Below, in pieces: positions 11,126 through 20,184 of a stretch of 64,000 nucleotides of DNA. How positions within the stretch are numbered: the stretch's first letter is position 1; every line of letters starts with the position of its first letter. The notes beneath the pieces are model-generated. The model made no database searches, was not told the DNA's origin, and worked only from the letters and a program-made list of their open reading frames with translations. Source of the stretch: an uncultured Bacteroidales bacterium (GTDB lineage Bacteria > Bacteroidota > Bacteroidia > Bacteroidales > UBA11471); NCBI GenBank assembly GCA_944325415.1, contig CALUZW010000009.1:31861-95860 (forward strand), read 5' to 3'. The translations under genes and the position numbers were made by a program.

Positions 11126-12225
11126 TGCGTTACCTGTTTATCGTACAAGGAGAGGGGCGGGGCCATCTTACCCAGGCCCTCTCGCTGGCCTCGATATTGC
11201 GCCGTCAGGGGCACGAGGTCGTAAAAGTCTTGGTGGGTCGTACCCTCCACCGTCAGATACCGGAATTTTTCCTGCGCGAAATCGGCGCACCGGTCGATAC
11301 CTTTGAAGCCCCGCAGTTCAGTTTCAAGGCCGGCAAGACCCGTGTCGATCTGGTGCAGACGGTCGTGGCCAATATGGCTCCGCGGCGTGTCGAGGCCTAT
11401 GTGCGCAGTATCTGTTTTATAAGGGCGCAAATCTTGAAGTATCGCCCCGATGAGGTCGTCAATTTCTACGAGATGCTTTCGGGACTGGCCGTAAAGTGCT
11501 TCCGCCTTCCGGTCGATATGGTGGGTATAGGACATCAATATCTCATGCTGCACCGGGGTTACCGGCAAGCCGCCCGTCGGGGGTGGAGCGCATGGCTGCT
11601 CAGGCAGCATGTGCGCATGAGTGCGATAGGATGCCGGCGGTTGTTGGCCTTGTCGTTCTATCCCATGGCCGACGATGACGCTCGCCGCATAACGATAGTG
11701 CCGCCACTGTTGCGCAAGGAGGTGTTGCAGAACAAGGCGTGCACACGCGAGAATTTTATCCTCGGCTATATTGTCAACAATGCTTTTGCCGCACAAATCA
11801 GGACATGGAGCCGTGAACACCCCGACAAAGAGCTGCATGTCTTTTGGGATAACAAAGAGTATCCCGAAACCTGGAAAGCCGAAAGAAATCTTACCTTTCA
11901 CCGTGTAAATGACAAACTTTTCTTATCTTTAATGCGTCGATGCAACGGGTATGTAACGACGGCCGGATTTGAATCGGTGTGCGAGGCTCTGTTTTACGAC
12001 AAGCCCATGATGCTTATTCCCGCACACATAGAGCAGCAGATCAATGCCGCCGATGCCGCCTCGTCCGATGTTGCCATAGTCTCCGACCGGTTCGACTTGA
12101 GCCGTTTTGTTGAGCATCTCGGTCGGCCTCACTCCGAGGAGACCTTTCTCTACCGCAAGTGGATAGGCATGAGCGAAACCGCGTTTGTCGACCAGTTAAT
12201 ACATAAACATCACCATGGACTATAA
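11125..12225 (+). CDS. MurG-like glycosyltransferase (GT-B fold)
   Basis: 366 residues from the ATG at 11125, which overlaps the preceding stop as TGATG; an upstream in-frame start at 11089 would lie inside the previous gene and is not preferred. The N-terminus FIVQGEGRGHLTQAL is the glycine-rich acceptor loop of MurG/GT28-like enzymes. The C-terminal half has TTAGFESVCEALFYDKPMM followed by QQINA, the usual nucleotide-sugar donor site. No signal peptide is visible, so it is probably cytoplasmic or at the inner membrane face. Being coupled to a LpxH-like gene suggests envelope lipid glycosylation, but donor and acceptor are unknown. It overlaps ppk1 by 11 bases. Confidence 0.75.
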   Translation: MRYLFIVQGEGRGHLTQALSLASILRRQGHEVVKVLVGRTLHRQIPEFFLREIGAPVDTFEAPQFSFKAGKTRVDLVQTVVANMAPRRVEAYVRSICFIRAQILKYRPDEVVNFYEMLSGLAVKCFRLPVDMVGIGHQYLMLHRGYRQAARRGWSAWLLRQHVRMSAIGCRRLLALSFYPMADDDARRITIVPPLLRKEVLQNKACTRENFILGYIVNNAFAAQIRTWSREHPDKELHVFWDNKEYPETWKAERNLTFHRVNDKLFLSLMRRCNGYVTTAGFESVCEALFYDKPMMLIPAHIEQQINAADAASSDVAIVSDRFDLSRFVEHLGRPHSEETFLYRKWIGMSETAFVDQLIHKHHHGL

Positions 12226-14281
12226 ATTCATAAACCGGGAAATCAGTTGGTTGCAGTTCAACGAACGGGTTTTGCAGGAGGCTTGCGACCCCAACGTCCC
12301 CTTGATGCAGCGGTTACAGTTTCTCGGAATCTTTTCAAACAATCAGGACGAATTTTTCAAAGTGCGTGTCGCCAACATCATGCGGCTGTGCCGTTCCCGC
12401 AAGAACGCCGGGAAACTTCTTACCGGTGACTATACGCCCATGAGCTTACTCGAAGAACTGAACGAAAAAATCGCCGTCCTGCAAGACCACTTCTCCGAGA
12501 CCTATCAGTCGGTACTCTCTCTGATGGAACGGGAAAATATCTTTGTCGTCAACGAGAAAAACCTGAGTGAGGAGCAGAAAGAGTTTTGCCGCAGTTATTA
12601 TGCGCAGATTATATCTCCGCGTCTGGTGCCGTTGATTATCCGCAAGACAGTCAAGTTGCCATTCCTCCCCGATGGTAACAGTTACCTTGCGGTGAAGATG
12701 TCGCATGCAGCAAAGAGCTCACCGCGGTATGCCGTCGTGCGCATACCCACCAGTTCGGCCTGTCCGCGTTTTGTCGTCCTGCCTTCGGCCGCCGGTCGCC
12801 ACGACATTATTTTCATCGACGATATCATACGCCTGATGATAGACCACATATTTTTCATGTTCTCTTACGACGAGATAGGAGCCTATACGTTCAAGATTAT
12901 GCGCGATGCCGAGCTTACCTACGACGAAGATGTGTCGAAAAGTCTCTTCGAGCGTATTTCCGAAGGGGTGTCCAATCGTCGCTACGGTCTTCCCATACGC
13001 ATGATATACGACCGGGACATGCCCGCCGATATGGTCGAAATCCTGGCCGGAAAGCTCGGCCTTGACAACAAGGAGATGCTGGCCCCCGGCGAACGTTACC
13101 ACATGATGAAAGACCTCATGAAGTTTCCCAAGGTGCGTCCCGATCTCCTCTATGCCTCGCAGAAACCCATACAGCACCCCTCCATATCGCTGTTTTCGAG
13201 TATCCTCGAAGTCATTGCCCGGCAGGATATATTCCTGAACTATCCCTATCATACGTTCCAGCACTTTATCGATTTTCTGCGTGAGGCGGCCATCGACCCG
13301 CGGGTAGAGAGCATATATATCACACTCTACCGCACGGCCGAACACTCCAAGGTGATAAACGCCCTGGTCAATGCCGTGAAGAATGGCAAGAAAGTCTATG
13401 CCATGCTCGAACTCAAAGCCCGCTTCGACGAAGAGCAGAATATGGAGAATACCGACCTGCTGCAACGCGAAGGGGTGAAGATTCTTCACACCATGGAAGA
13501 TCTCAAAGTACACAGCAAGGTGGTGCTTGTCGAACGTCGGGAACGCCGCGGTCTCAAACGTTATGCCTATATCGGTACCGGCAATTTCAATGAGAATACG
13601 GCCCTGATATATTCCGATTTCGGACTGTTTACCGCTCACGATGAGATAACACAAGATGTGTACAACGTCTTCCAGTTCCTTTCAAACAGCCACAAGCAGT
13701 TTGCCTTCAAGCACCTGATGGTCTCTCCCTATTATATGCGTCAGGACTTTTATGATAAAATCGACAATGAGATAAAACTTGCCCGCAAAGGGAAGAGAGC
13801 CTACATCTATGTCAAATGCAATTCTCTCACCGATGTGGGCATTATCGAGAAGCTCTATGAAGCCGGCCGTGCCGGTGTCGAGGTGCGCCTTATCGTGCGC
13901 GGAGCCTGTTGCCTGTTGCCTCAGGTCGAGGAGATGAGCCGGAACATTCGGGCGATAAGCATTGTCGACAAGTATCTCGAACACGCACGTCTCTATATCT
14001 TCGGAAACAACGGCGACGAAATGATTTATACTGGGAGTGCCGATTGGATGGCCCGCAATCTCGACCGTCGTGTCGAGGTGTGTGTGCCTCTCTACGAAAA
14101 ATCCATTCGCAAAAAAGCTCGGGAAGTCTTCGACATTCAATGGCACGATACCGTCAAGGCCCGTCTGCTCGATGCCGGTAAGCAGAACACCTATGTGAAG
14201 CCGGCTCCGGGAGAGATGCCTCAGCGCAGCCAGACCGTCTTGTACGATTATTATGGTGGTCACTCCCATTATAAGGAATAG
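12215..14281 (+). CDS. ppk1: Polyphosphate kinase 1
   Basis: 688 residues, full family length. PPK1 reversibly polymerises the gamma-phosphate of ATP into polyphosphate through a phosphohistidine. The N-terminus FINREISWLQFNERVL is the family signature. The likely autophosphorylated histidine is H433 in DLKVHSKVV, and the second conserved histidine is H590 in YLEHARLYIFGN. The phospholipase-D-like C1/C2 domains follow in the expected order, including IGTGNFNENTA. The start ATG at 12215 overlaps the glycosyltransferase end by 11 bases, which suggests coupled translation. The next gene is an exopolyphosphatase-family protein, so synthesis and breakdown of polyphosphate are probably co-expressed. 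Confidence 0.96.
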   Translation: MDYKFINREISWLQFNERVLQEACDPNVPLMQRLQFLGIFSNNQDEFFKVRVANIMRLCRSRKNAGKLLTGDYTPMSLLEELNEKIAVLQDHFSETYQSVLSLMERENIFVVNEKNLSEEQKEFCRSYYAQIISPRLVPLIIRKTVKLPFLPDGNSYLAVKMSHAAKSSPRYAVVRIPTSSACPRFVVLPSAAGRHDIIFIDDIIRLMIDHIFFMFSYDEIGAYTFKIMRDAELTYDEDVSKSLFERISEGVSNRRYGLPIRMIYDRDMPADMVEILAGKLGLDNKEMLAPGERYHMMKDLMKFPKVRPDLLYASQKPIQHPSISLFSSILEVIARQDIFLNYPYHTFQHFIDFLREAAIDPRVESIYITLYRTAEHSKVINALVNAVKNGKKVYAMLELKARFDEEQNMENTDLLQREGVKILHTMEDLKVHSKVVLVERRERRGLKRYAYIGTGNFNENTALIYSDFGLFTAHDEITQDVYNVFQFLSNSHKQFAFKHLMVSPYYMRQDFYDKIDNEIKLARKGKRAYIYVKCNSLTDVGIIEKLYEAGRAGVEVRLIVRGACCLLPQVEEMSRNIRAISIVDKYLEHARLYIFGNNGDEMIYTGSADWMARNLDRRVEVCVPLYEKSIRKKAREVFDIQWHDTVKARLLDAGKQNTYVKPAPGEMPQRSQTVLYDYYGGHSHYKE

Positions 14282-14333
14282 CGATTCTCTTCCGGGAGGA
14301 ATCGAAGAAAAAACAACTATAACGAAATTATTT

Positions 14334-15245
14334 ATGCAGGAAGCCAACAACCGATTCACTTTCGGTGCCATAGACATTGGATCCAATGCCATACGGTTGC
14401 TCATCGATTATGTCGAGGAGTACCGGGCGCCCGAGTTCAAGAAAGCCGCCTTTGTGCGGGTGCCCATCCGTCTGGGCGAAGATGTTTTTGATAAAGGGTA
14501 TATCACGACCGAGAAAACATCGGCCTTGGTTCATGCCATGTCGGCCTTTGCGGCGCTGTTTCGTACATTCGGTATCGATGCCTACAAGGCTTACGCTACC
14601 AGTGCCATGCGCGAAGCCTCTAACGGCCGGGAGGTGGCCGATACAATAGCCCGGGAGTGCGGCATCGATATCGATATTGTCGATGGGAATACCGAGGCCC
14701 GTACCATATACGAGGCTGGCGGATTGGAAAAGGTGCTTGACAAGGCCAAGTCGTATTTCTATATCGACGTGGGAGGTGGTTCGACCGAAGTGGTTGTCTA
14801 TGCCGACAGCCGTGAAGTGGAGGCGCGCTCTTTCCGCCTGGGTACCGTGCGCTACATAAGCGAAGCTGTCTCTTCGCACGAAGAAGAGTTGTTTGCCGCC
14901 TGGCTGAAAGAGAAAGCCGACTGTTATCACCCCTCGGCCATCATCGGTTCCGGCGGAAATATCAACAAGGCCCACCGTCTGCTCGACAAGAAACCCAAAG
15001 ATGCGATAAAGGCCAAGGAGCTTTATGCTCTTTACACCCGCCTGTGCAAGATGTCGGTTGAGCAGCGTATGGAGGAGATGGAGCTCAATGCCAACCGGGC
15101 CGACGTCATAGTACCCGCCCTTTCGATATTTACGACGGCTTTGCGCATAACAGGGGCTGAGACGGTAGTCGTTCCCAAGCTGGGACTTGTCGACGGAATC
15201 ATACGCGTGTTGTACCGCGACTACAAGAACGGCCGAAAATCATAG
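14334..15245 (+). CDS. ppx: Ppx/GppA family exopolyphosphatase
   Basis: 303 residues from the ATG at 14334. An in-frame ATG at 14253 would overlap ppk1 by 29 bases and add an unconserved tail, so the later start is chosen because GAIDIGSNAIRLL then sits near the N-terminus. The ASKHA-fold phosphate loops are visible: DIGSNAIRLL, YATSAMREASN, YIDVGGGSTEVVVY and IGSGGNINK. The family removes terminal phosphate from polyphosphate or from pppGpp. The adjacent ppk1 favours the polyphosphatase role, but pppGpp hydrolysis cannot be excluded. At about 300 residues it has only the two core domains, lacking the C-terminal extension of Escherichia coli Ppx, as is common in this phylum. Confidence 0.88.
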   Translation: MQEANNRFTFGAIDIGSNAIRLLIDYVEEYRAPEFKKAAFVRVPIRLGEDVFDKGYITTEKTSALVHAMSAFAALFRTFGIDAYKAYATSAMREASNGREVADTIARECGIDIDIVDGNTEARTIYEAGGLEKVLDKAKSYFYIDVGGGSTEVVVYADSREVEARSFRLGTVRYISEAVSSHEEELFAAWLKEKADCYHPSAIIGSGGNINKAHRLLDKKPKDAIKAKELYALYTRLCKMSVEQRMEEMELNANRADVIVPALSIFTTALRITGAETVVVPKLGLVDGIIRVLYRDYKNGRKS

Positions 15246-15246
15246 C

Positions 15247-15289
15247 GAAAAACGAAGGCGACTTCCTCGGGAAGTCGCCTTCGTTTTTT
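15247..15289. terminator. Bidirectional terminator between ppx and rprY
   Basis: Near-perfect hairpin with arms 15248-15266 and 15270-15288 (19 bp) and a 3-nt loop. It starts with A-run bases and ends in a T-run, so it serves both converging genes. Confidence 0.9.
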
Positions 15290-15317
15290 TACCGGTAGCG
15301 CGTGGGCGCAGGGAATA

Positions 15318-16034
15318 CTATTTCGTTTTTACCTCAATCTCGGGAGCGATGAGCTTGTAGCCTTTACCGTGAATGTTGATGATTTCGATAGAGGGGTCGT
15401 CTTTGAGGTGCTTGCGCAGTTTGGTAATGTAGACGTCCATGCTGCGGGCGTTGAAATAGTTGTCGTCAATCCATATCGTTTTCAGCGCAAAGTTTCTTTC
15501 CAGAATCTCATTTACATGAGCGCAGAGGAGGCTCAGCAGTTCCGATTCCTTGGTGGTGAGTTTGGTATTCTTTTCGCCGATGGAGAGAACCTGTTTCTGG
15601 GTGTCGAACGTGAACTGTCCGATTTTGTACATGGTTACCTCTTTTCCGCGTTTGCCCTTGACGCGACGCAGAATGGCTTCGATACGGAACACCAGCTCTT
15701 CCATGCTGAACGGTTTGGTAATGTAGTCGTCGGCGCCGATTTTAAATCCTTCGAGAATATCTTCTTTCAACGATTTTGCGGTTAGGAAGATGATGGGTAC
15801 TTCGCCGTTAACGGTGCGTATTTCTTGAGCCAAAGTGAATCCGTCTTTCTTGGGCATCATCACATCGAGCACACACAGGTCGAATTTCCCTTTCAAAAAA
15901 GCCTTGTAACCGCTCTCTCCGTCAGAGAAAAGGTCGGCGGCATAGCCTTTTGCCTGCAAAAATTCTCTCAGCAGCATACCGAGATTTTCATCGTCTTCGC
16001 AAAGTAAGATACGCAACTTTTCTTCCATAATCAT
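15318..16034 (-). CDS. rprY: OmpR/PhoB-family response regulator RprY
   Basis: 238 residues. The receiver domain has the acidic pair in CEDDEN (D14, D15), phospho-acceptor D57 in VLDVMMPKKDG, the LTAKS threonine and the YITKPFS lysine. The C-terminal winged-helix domain ends with ARSMDVYITKLRKHL and IINIHGKGYKL. It closely resembles Bacteroides fragilis RprY as I remember it. The start ATG at 16034 overlaps the kinase stop as ATGA, so the pair is translationally coupled with the kinase first; M3 at 16028 is an alternative start. RprY has been linked to tetracycline sensitivity and stress physiology in related organisms. Its regulon here is unknown. Confidence 0.88.
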   Translation of the reverse strand: MIMEEKLRILLCEDDENLGMLLREFLQAKGYAADLFSDGESGYKAFLKGKFDLCVLDVMMPKKDGFTLAQEIRTVNGEVPIIFLTAKSLKEDILEGFKIGADDYITKPFSMEELVFRIEAILRRVKGKRGKEVTMYKIGQFTFDTQKQVLSIGEKNTKLTTKESELLSLLCAHVNEILERNFALKTIWIDDNYFNARSMDVYITKLRKHLKDDPSIEIINIHGKGYKLIAPEIEVKTK

Positions 16035-17557
16035 TTGTTTTTTAGGGGTAGTGTTATAATAAATGTTGTTCCATGATTCAATTCGCTCTCGGCCCGTATG
16101 GAGCCTTTCAGGTCGGTAACGATTTTGTGTACATAGGCCAGTCCGAGGCCGAACCCTTTGACGTTATGTACGTTGCCTGTCGATACGCGGTAGAACTTTT
16201 CGAAAATCTTTTTCAAGTCTTCTTTTTTGATACCGATACCGTTGTCTTGTACCGAGATGACGACCTTGTTCCCTTCGATGGCGGTTCTTACCATCAGTTG
16301 CAGAGCCACACCTTCCCGTGCATATTTGACGGCGTTGTCGAGCAGGTTGAAGATAACGTTGGTGAAGTGCATTTCGTCAACCTCTACCAAGGCATCTTCG
16401 GCGTCGAGTTCGGCATCGATGGTGCCGCCAAACTGTTCGACTTTGAGCTTGAACGTGCTGAGTACACCTGCTATCAGGTCGTTGATGTCGACGATAGAGA
16501 GTTTCATCATGGTTTTCTGCCGTTCAAACATGGACATTTGCAGTACTTTCTCTACCTGGAAACGCAACCGCTTGGTCTCGTCGTTGATGACTGTCGATAT
16601 GTGGTTGAACATTTCGGGGCTTTTCGATACGGCCGGGTCTTTCAACATCTGGGCTGCCAGCGAGATGGTCGAGATGGGGGTCTTGAACTCGTGCGTCATG
16701 TTATTGACAAAGTCGTTCTTCATCTCGGTAAGTTTCTTCTGCCGGAACAGTTTGACAATGGTGAAGATAAACGTTATCAGCAGTACGAATGTGAATGTGA
16801 ACGAAGGTATGCTGAAACGTACCGACGAGAATATGTAATCTTTCTTTGTCGGGAAGTAGACTTTCAGTTGGTTCTGCCGTTTCGAGGGGTCGTTGGGAAA
16901 GAGCGTAATCGAGTATTTGGTGGCGTTTGCCTCGGCGTTGTACTCCTGGCTTTTATATACAATCCTGTTTTTGGGGTTGTAGATGGCATACTGGAACGGA
17001 ATGTTCAGCCCGTTGTTGCGTAGCTCGGCTTTCAGGTAGTTTGATAGTTGCTCGGTGTCAACACGTTCCAGTATAGGCCGGTTACTGGCTGTGGCGAGTA
17101 TGTTGAGTATGACGTTTTCGAGCAAGCCTTTCTGGTAGAGGTACTGGTTTTTCAATACCTCCTGCATGTCTTTGTAGGTGTCGGTAATAGAGCTGCCGCT
17201 GTTGGGCTTGGGTACAGTAACCTTCTCGGGCAGGGAGAATGTGAACTCCTGTACATTGAGTGTGCTTATCGACCCGTCGGGCGAGACAAAAGACCATTGC
17301 TGGGTTACAGAGCGGCCGCCGCGTTCTATGGAGAGCAGACGTTTCTGGTTCTCTTCAATGTCTTCGGCGAGATAACGTTTGGTCTCGTCTTGTTCGAGTT
17401 GCGACGACACGGCATACAGGCTGCGTTTTACGGCTTCTGAAAACTGTTCGTTACGCATCCTTACCATGTTCTCTATGTAGGTAATTTGCATAAAGAGCAG
17501 GCATGAGAAGGTGAGAGCCATAATAATAGCCAATAGCCAAATCGTAGATTTTTTCAT
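16031..17557 (-). CDS. rprX: Sensor histidine kinase RprX
   Basis: 508 residues. Transmembrane helix 1 is near residues 6-26 and helix 2 near 250-272, enclosing an extracytoplasmic sensor region of about 220 residues with no recognised ligand-binding fold. The cytoplasmic part has the HisKA motif NNMTHEFKTPIS (H289), the N box IFNLLDNAVKYA, VQDNGIGI and GFGLGLAYV. It should autophosphorylate and pass phosphate to RprY, encoded next with a 4-base overlap. The intergenic region upstream (17558-17740) carries a 10-bp inverted repeat and further copies of its half-site, which could be regulatory. Confidence 0.87.
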   Translation of the reverse strand: MKKSTIWLLAIIMALTFSCLLFMQITYIENMVRMRNEQFSEAVKRSLYAVSSQLEQDETKRYLAEDIEENQKRLLSIERGGRSVTQQWSFVSPDGSISTLNVQEFTFSLPEKVTVPKPNSGSSITDTYKDMQEVLKNQYLYQKGLLENVILNILATASNRPILERVDTEQLSNYLKAELRNNGLNIPFQYAIYNPKNRIVYKSQEYNAEANATKYSITLFPNDPSKRQNQLKVYFPTKKDYIFSSVRFSIPSFTFTFVLLITFIFTIVKLFRQKKLTEMKNDFVNNMTHEFKTPISTISLAAQMLKDPAVSKSPEMFNHISTVINDETKRLRFQVEKVLQMSMFERQKTMMKLSIVDINDLIAGVLSTFKLKVEQFGGTIDAELDAEDALVEVDEMHFTNVIFNLLDNAVKYAREGVALQLMVRTAIEGNKVVISVQDNGIGIKKEDLKKIFEKFYRVSTGNVHNVKGFGLGLAYVHKIVTDLKGSIRAESELNHGTTFIITLPLKNK

Positions 17558-17636
17558 ACGTTTTACTTGCCTTTCGGGGTTGTGCCCTTTTTTCTGTCGA
17601 ATTTTAGAAGAATGGCCGTTTCCTTATTAATTTTTC

Positions 17637-17670
17637 TGTTAAACAATTTACACTTCCGTTTTGTTTAACA
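17637..17670. promoter_or_regulatory. Inverted repeat upstream of rprXY
   Basis: TGTTAAACAA at 17637-17646 is perfectly mirrored by TTGTTTAACA at 17661-17670, with 14 bases between. The half-site GTTTAACAA recurs at 17699-17707. The spacing suits a dimeric regulator bound upstream of rprX, or it could form a weak hairpin; there is no U-tract. Confidence 0.45.
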
Positions 17671-17740
17671 AAACAAATTACTTTTTAGAAAAGTCCACGT
17701 TTAACAATTCGGGGCTAAATTAACAAATAACTGTTTAATA

Positions 17741-17774
17741 ACAAAAAGCCACCTTGAAAAAGATGGCTTTTTGT
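17741..17774 (-). terminator. Terminator of the EF-G2 gene
   Basis: Hairpin with an 11-bp perfect outer stem (17741-17751 with 17764-17774), one mismatch, three inner pairs and a GAAA loop. On the minus strand the stem ends in a run of T. It separates the EF-G2 gene from rprX on the same strand. Confidence 0.8.
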
Positions 17775-17831
17775 ATTAATTTAACTAATCGGATTATACG
17801 GCCACTGCTGGCCATGTGTCCGGTAGCGTAA

Positions 17832-19988
17832 CTATTCGTCGGTCTGTGTGGCTTCGTACTCTTTGAGCAGTTTCTCCTGTATATCGCCGGGAACGAGCTC
17901 GTAGGAGGAGAACTTCATGCTGAACGACGAGCGTCCGCCGGTAATGGAGCTCAGGGCCGTTGAGTAGGTCGACATCTCTTTCAGCGGAACTTTGGCCATG
18001 ATTTTTTCAAATCCTTTGACACTCTCCATGCCCATGATGATGGCGCGCCGGCCTTGCAGGTCGCTCATGACGTCGCCCATCTTGTCCGAAGGTACAAGCA
18101 CTTCGACATCGTAAACAGGTTCGAGAATCTTCGGTCCGGCGTTCTTGAAGGCTTCGCTGAATGCGTTGCGTCCGGCCAGGCGGAACGAGATTTCGTTTGA
18201 ATCGACGGGGTGCATCTTTCCATCGTATACGCATACCCTGACGTCGCGTGCATATGAGCCGGTGAGCGGGCCTTGTTCCATGCGGTCCATCAGACCTTTG
18301 AGTATGGCGGGCAGGAAGCGTGCGTCGATGGCACCACCCACGATACAGTTTACAAATACCAGTTTTCCGCCCCAGTCGAGGTCGATGGTCTGTGTATCGC
18401 GCACATTCATCTTGAACTCCTGGTTGCCAAACTTGTAGCTTTCGGGAGCCGGCATTCCTTCATAGTAGGGTTCGATGATGAGATGTACCTCGCCAAACTG
18501 TCCGGCGCCACCCGACTGTTTCTTGTGACGGTAATCGGCACGGGCGGCTTTGGTGATGGTTTCGCGATAGGGTATGCGGGGTTCCTGGAATTCAACCATG
18601 AGTTTTTCGTTGTTCTCGATGCGCCATTTGAGGGTGCGCAGGTGGAACTCTCCTTGTCCCGAGACGATGGTCTGCTTCAACTCTTTCGACTGTTCGACAA
18701 TCCATGTCGGGTCTTCTTCGTGCATGCGCACCAGTATCTCGTTCAGTTTTTCGGCATCGGCCTCGTTCACGGGTTTGATGGCCCGCTGTATCTTAGAGTT
18801 GGGGAATTTCATCAGGTCGAAGGTGTATTCACAGCCCTTCTCATTCAGCGTGTTGCCGGTGCGTACATCTTTCAGTTTTACCGTAGCGCCTATGTCGCCG
18901 GCCACGAGTTCGTCGACCTTGGTGCGTATTTGTCCGCACACGCAGTTGAGCTGGGCAATGCGTTCCTTGCTGCCGCGGTTCATGTTTTGCAGGTCGTCAC
19001 CTTCATGCACTTTGCCCGACATTACCTTGAAATACGATACTTCGCCGATGTGTGGCTCGACCGTCGTTTTGAAGAAGTAGAGGCTGGTGGGACCTTCGGC
19101 ATCGGGGGCTACTTCGGTACCGTCGTGCGAGACGGGTTTGGGCATGTCGGTTACGAACGGTACGACGTTGCCCAAGAATTCCATCATACGGCGCACACCC
19201 ATGTCGCGCAGTGCGCTCACGCAGAATACGGGGAAGATGTCGCGGGTGATGAGACCTTTGCGTATGCCCTCGCGCATTTCGTCTTCGGTGAGAGTACCCT
19301 TGTCGAAGAATTTTTCCATCAGGGCTTCGTCGTTTTCGGCGGCCGCTTCGACCAGTTGTTTGTGCAGTTCGAGGGCTTTTTCCTTCTGGTCGGCGGGTAT
19401 ATCGGTGATGGTCGGGGTACCGCCTTCGGGTCCCCAACTGTACATTTTCATGAGCAGAACATCGATCATGGCGTTGAAGTTGGGGCCACAGACGATGGGG
19501 TATTGTATCGGCACGACTTTGCTGCCGAAGTCTTCTTTGAGCTGTTCGATGACAGTATCATAATCGGCCTTTTCGCCGTCGAGCTGGTTCATGGCAAAGA
19601 TGACCGGTTTGTGCATCTCCTCGGTATACCGGAAGATATTCTGTGTACCTACCTCCACGCCGTATTGTGAGTCTATGACAATGACGCTCGTGTCGGTAAC
19701 ATTCATGGCCGTGAGGGCGCTGCCAATGAAGTCGTCGGCTCCCGGGCAGTCGATGACGTTGAGTTTCTTGTTCAGGAACTCTGCATAAAAAACGGTAGAG
19801 AAAACCGAGTATCCATACTCTTTCTCTACCGGGAAATAGTCGGTAACCGTGTTCTGTGTCTCGACAGAACCTCTGCGTTTTATAACCCCACACTCGTAGA
19901 GCATGGCCTCAGCGAGTGTGGTCTTTCCCGAACCTTTGCTGCCCAGCAGGGCGATGTTTTTGATTTCGTTGGATTGATACACTTTCAT
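17832..19988 (-). CDS. fusA2: EF-G paralogue (EF-G2) lacking catalytic GTPase residues
   Basis: 718 residues with EF-G domain order. The P-loop GSKGSGKTT (16-24) is intact. The G3 motif reads DCPGADDF (80-87) where canonical EF-G has DTPGHVDF, so the catalytic histidine is alanine (A84). The switch I RGITI motif is missing (EYGYSV instead), and G4 is NQLD (134-137) rather than NKMD. Domains III-V follow, including FGEVHL and the domain IV-V region. In Bacteroides thetaiotaomicron, EF-G2 has been reported to translocate ribosomes without GTP hydrolysis and to help gut colonisation under carbon limitation. This gene carries the same kind of changes, so it is probably the orthologue, separate from the canonical fusA. 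It is divergent from hemW. Confidence 0.88.
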   Translation of the reverse strand: MKVYQSNEIKNIALLGSKGSGKTTLAEAMLYECGVIKRRGSVETQNTVTDYFPVEKEYGYSVFSTVFYAEFLNKKLNVIDCPGADDFIGSALTAMNVTDTSVIVIDSQYGVEVGTQNIFRYTEEMHKPVIFAMNQLDGEKADYDTVIEQLKEDFGSKVVPIQYPIVCGPNFNAMIDVLLMKMYSWGPEGGTPTITDIPADQKEKALELHKQLVEAAAENDEALMEKFFDKGTLTEDEMREGIRKGLITRDIFPVFCVSALRDMGVRRMMEFLGNVVPFVTDMPKPVSHDGTEVAPDAEGPTSLYFFKTTVEPHIGEVSYFKVMSGKVHEGDDLQNMNRGSKERIAQLNCVCGQIRTKVDELVAGDIGATVKLKDVRTGNTLNEKGCEYTFDLMKFPNSKIQRAIKPVNEADAEKLNEILVRMHEEDPTWIVEQSKELKQTIVSGQGEFHLRTLKWRIENNEKLMVEFQEPRIPYRETITKAARADYRHKKQSGGAGQFGEVHLIIEPYYEGMPAPESYKFGNQEFKMNVRDTQTIDLDWGGKLVFVNCIVGGAIDARFLPAILKGLMDRMEQGPLTGSYARDVRVCVYDGKMHPVDSNEISFRLAGRNAFSEAFKNAGPKILEPVYDVEVLVPSDKMGDVMSDLQGRRAIIMGMESVKGFEKIMAKVPLKEMSTYSTALSSITGGRSSFSMKFSSYELVPGDIQEKLLKEYEATQTDE

Positions 19989-20184
19989 GGAATATCAGAT
20001 TTAAAGGTAAGAAATGTGTGTTTTTCGTGTATCGTTGTTTCGCGATAACGATGCGCAAAATAGAAAATTTAATCCGAAAAAACAATTTGTGCGATGTGTT
20101 ACAAAACAGTTTTTGAGGCTTCTCCTTCTCTGCCGCCGTGCATATCGCCGATTTTTGCTACTTTTACAGCCGTTTCTTTTGTTT

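Noticed and set aside
20014..20184. N-terminal extension of hemW
   Set aside because: Family proteins begin just before the HIPFC motif; the extra 57 codons are not conserved-looking.
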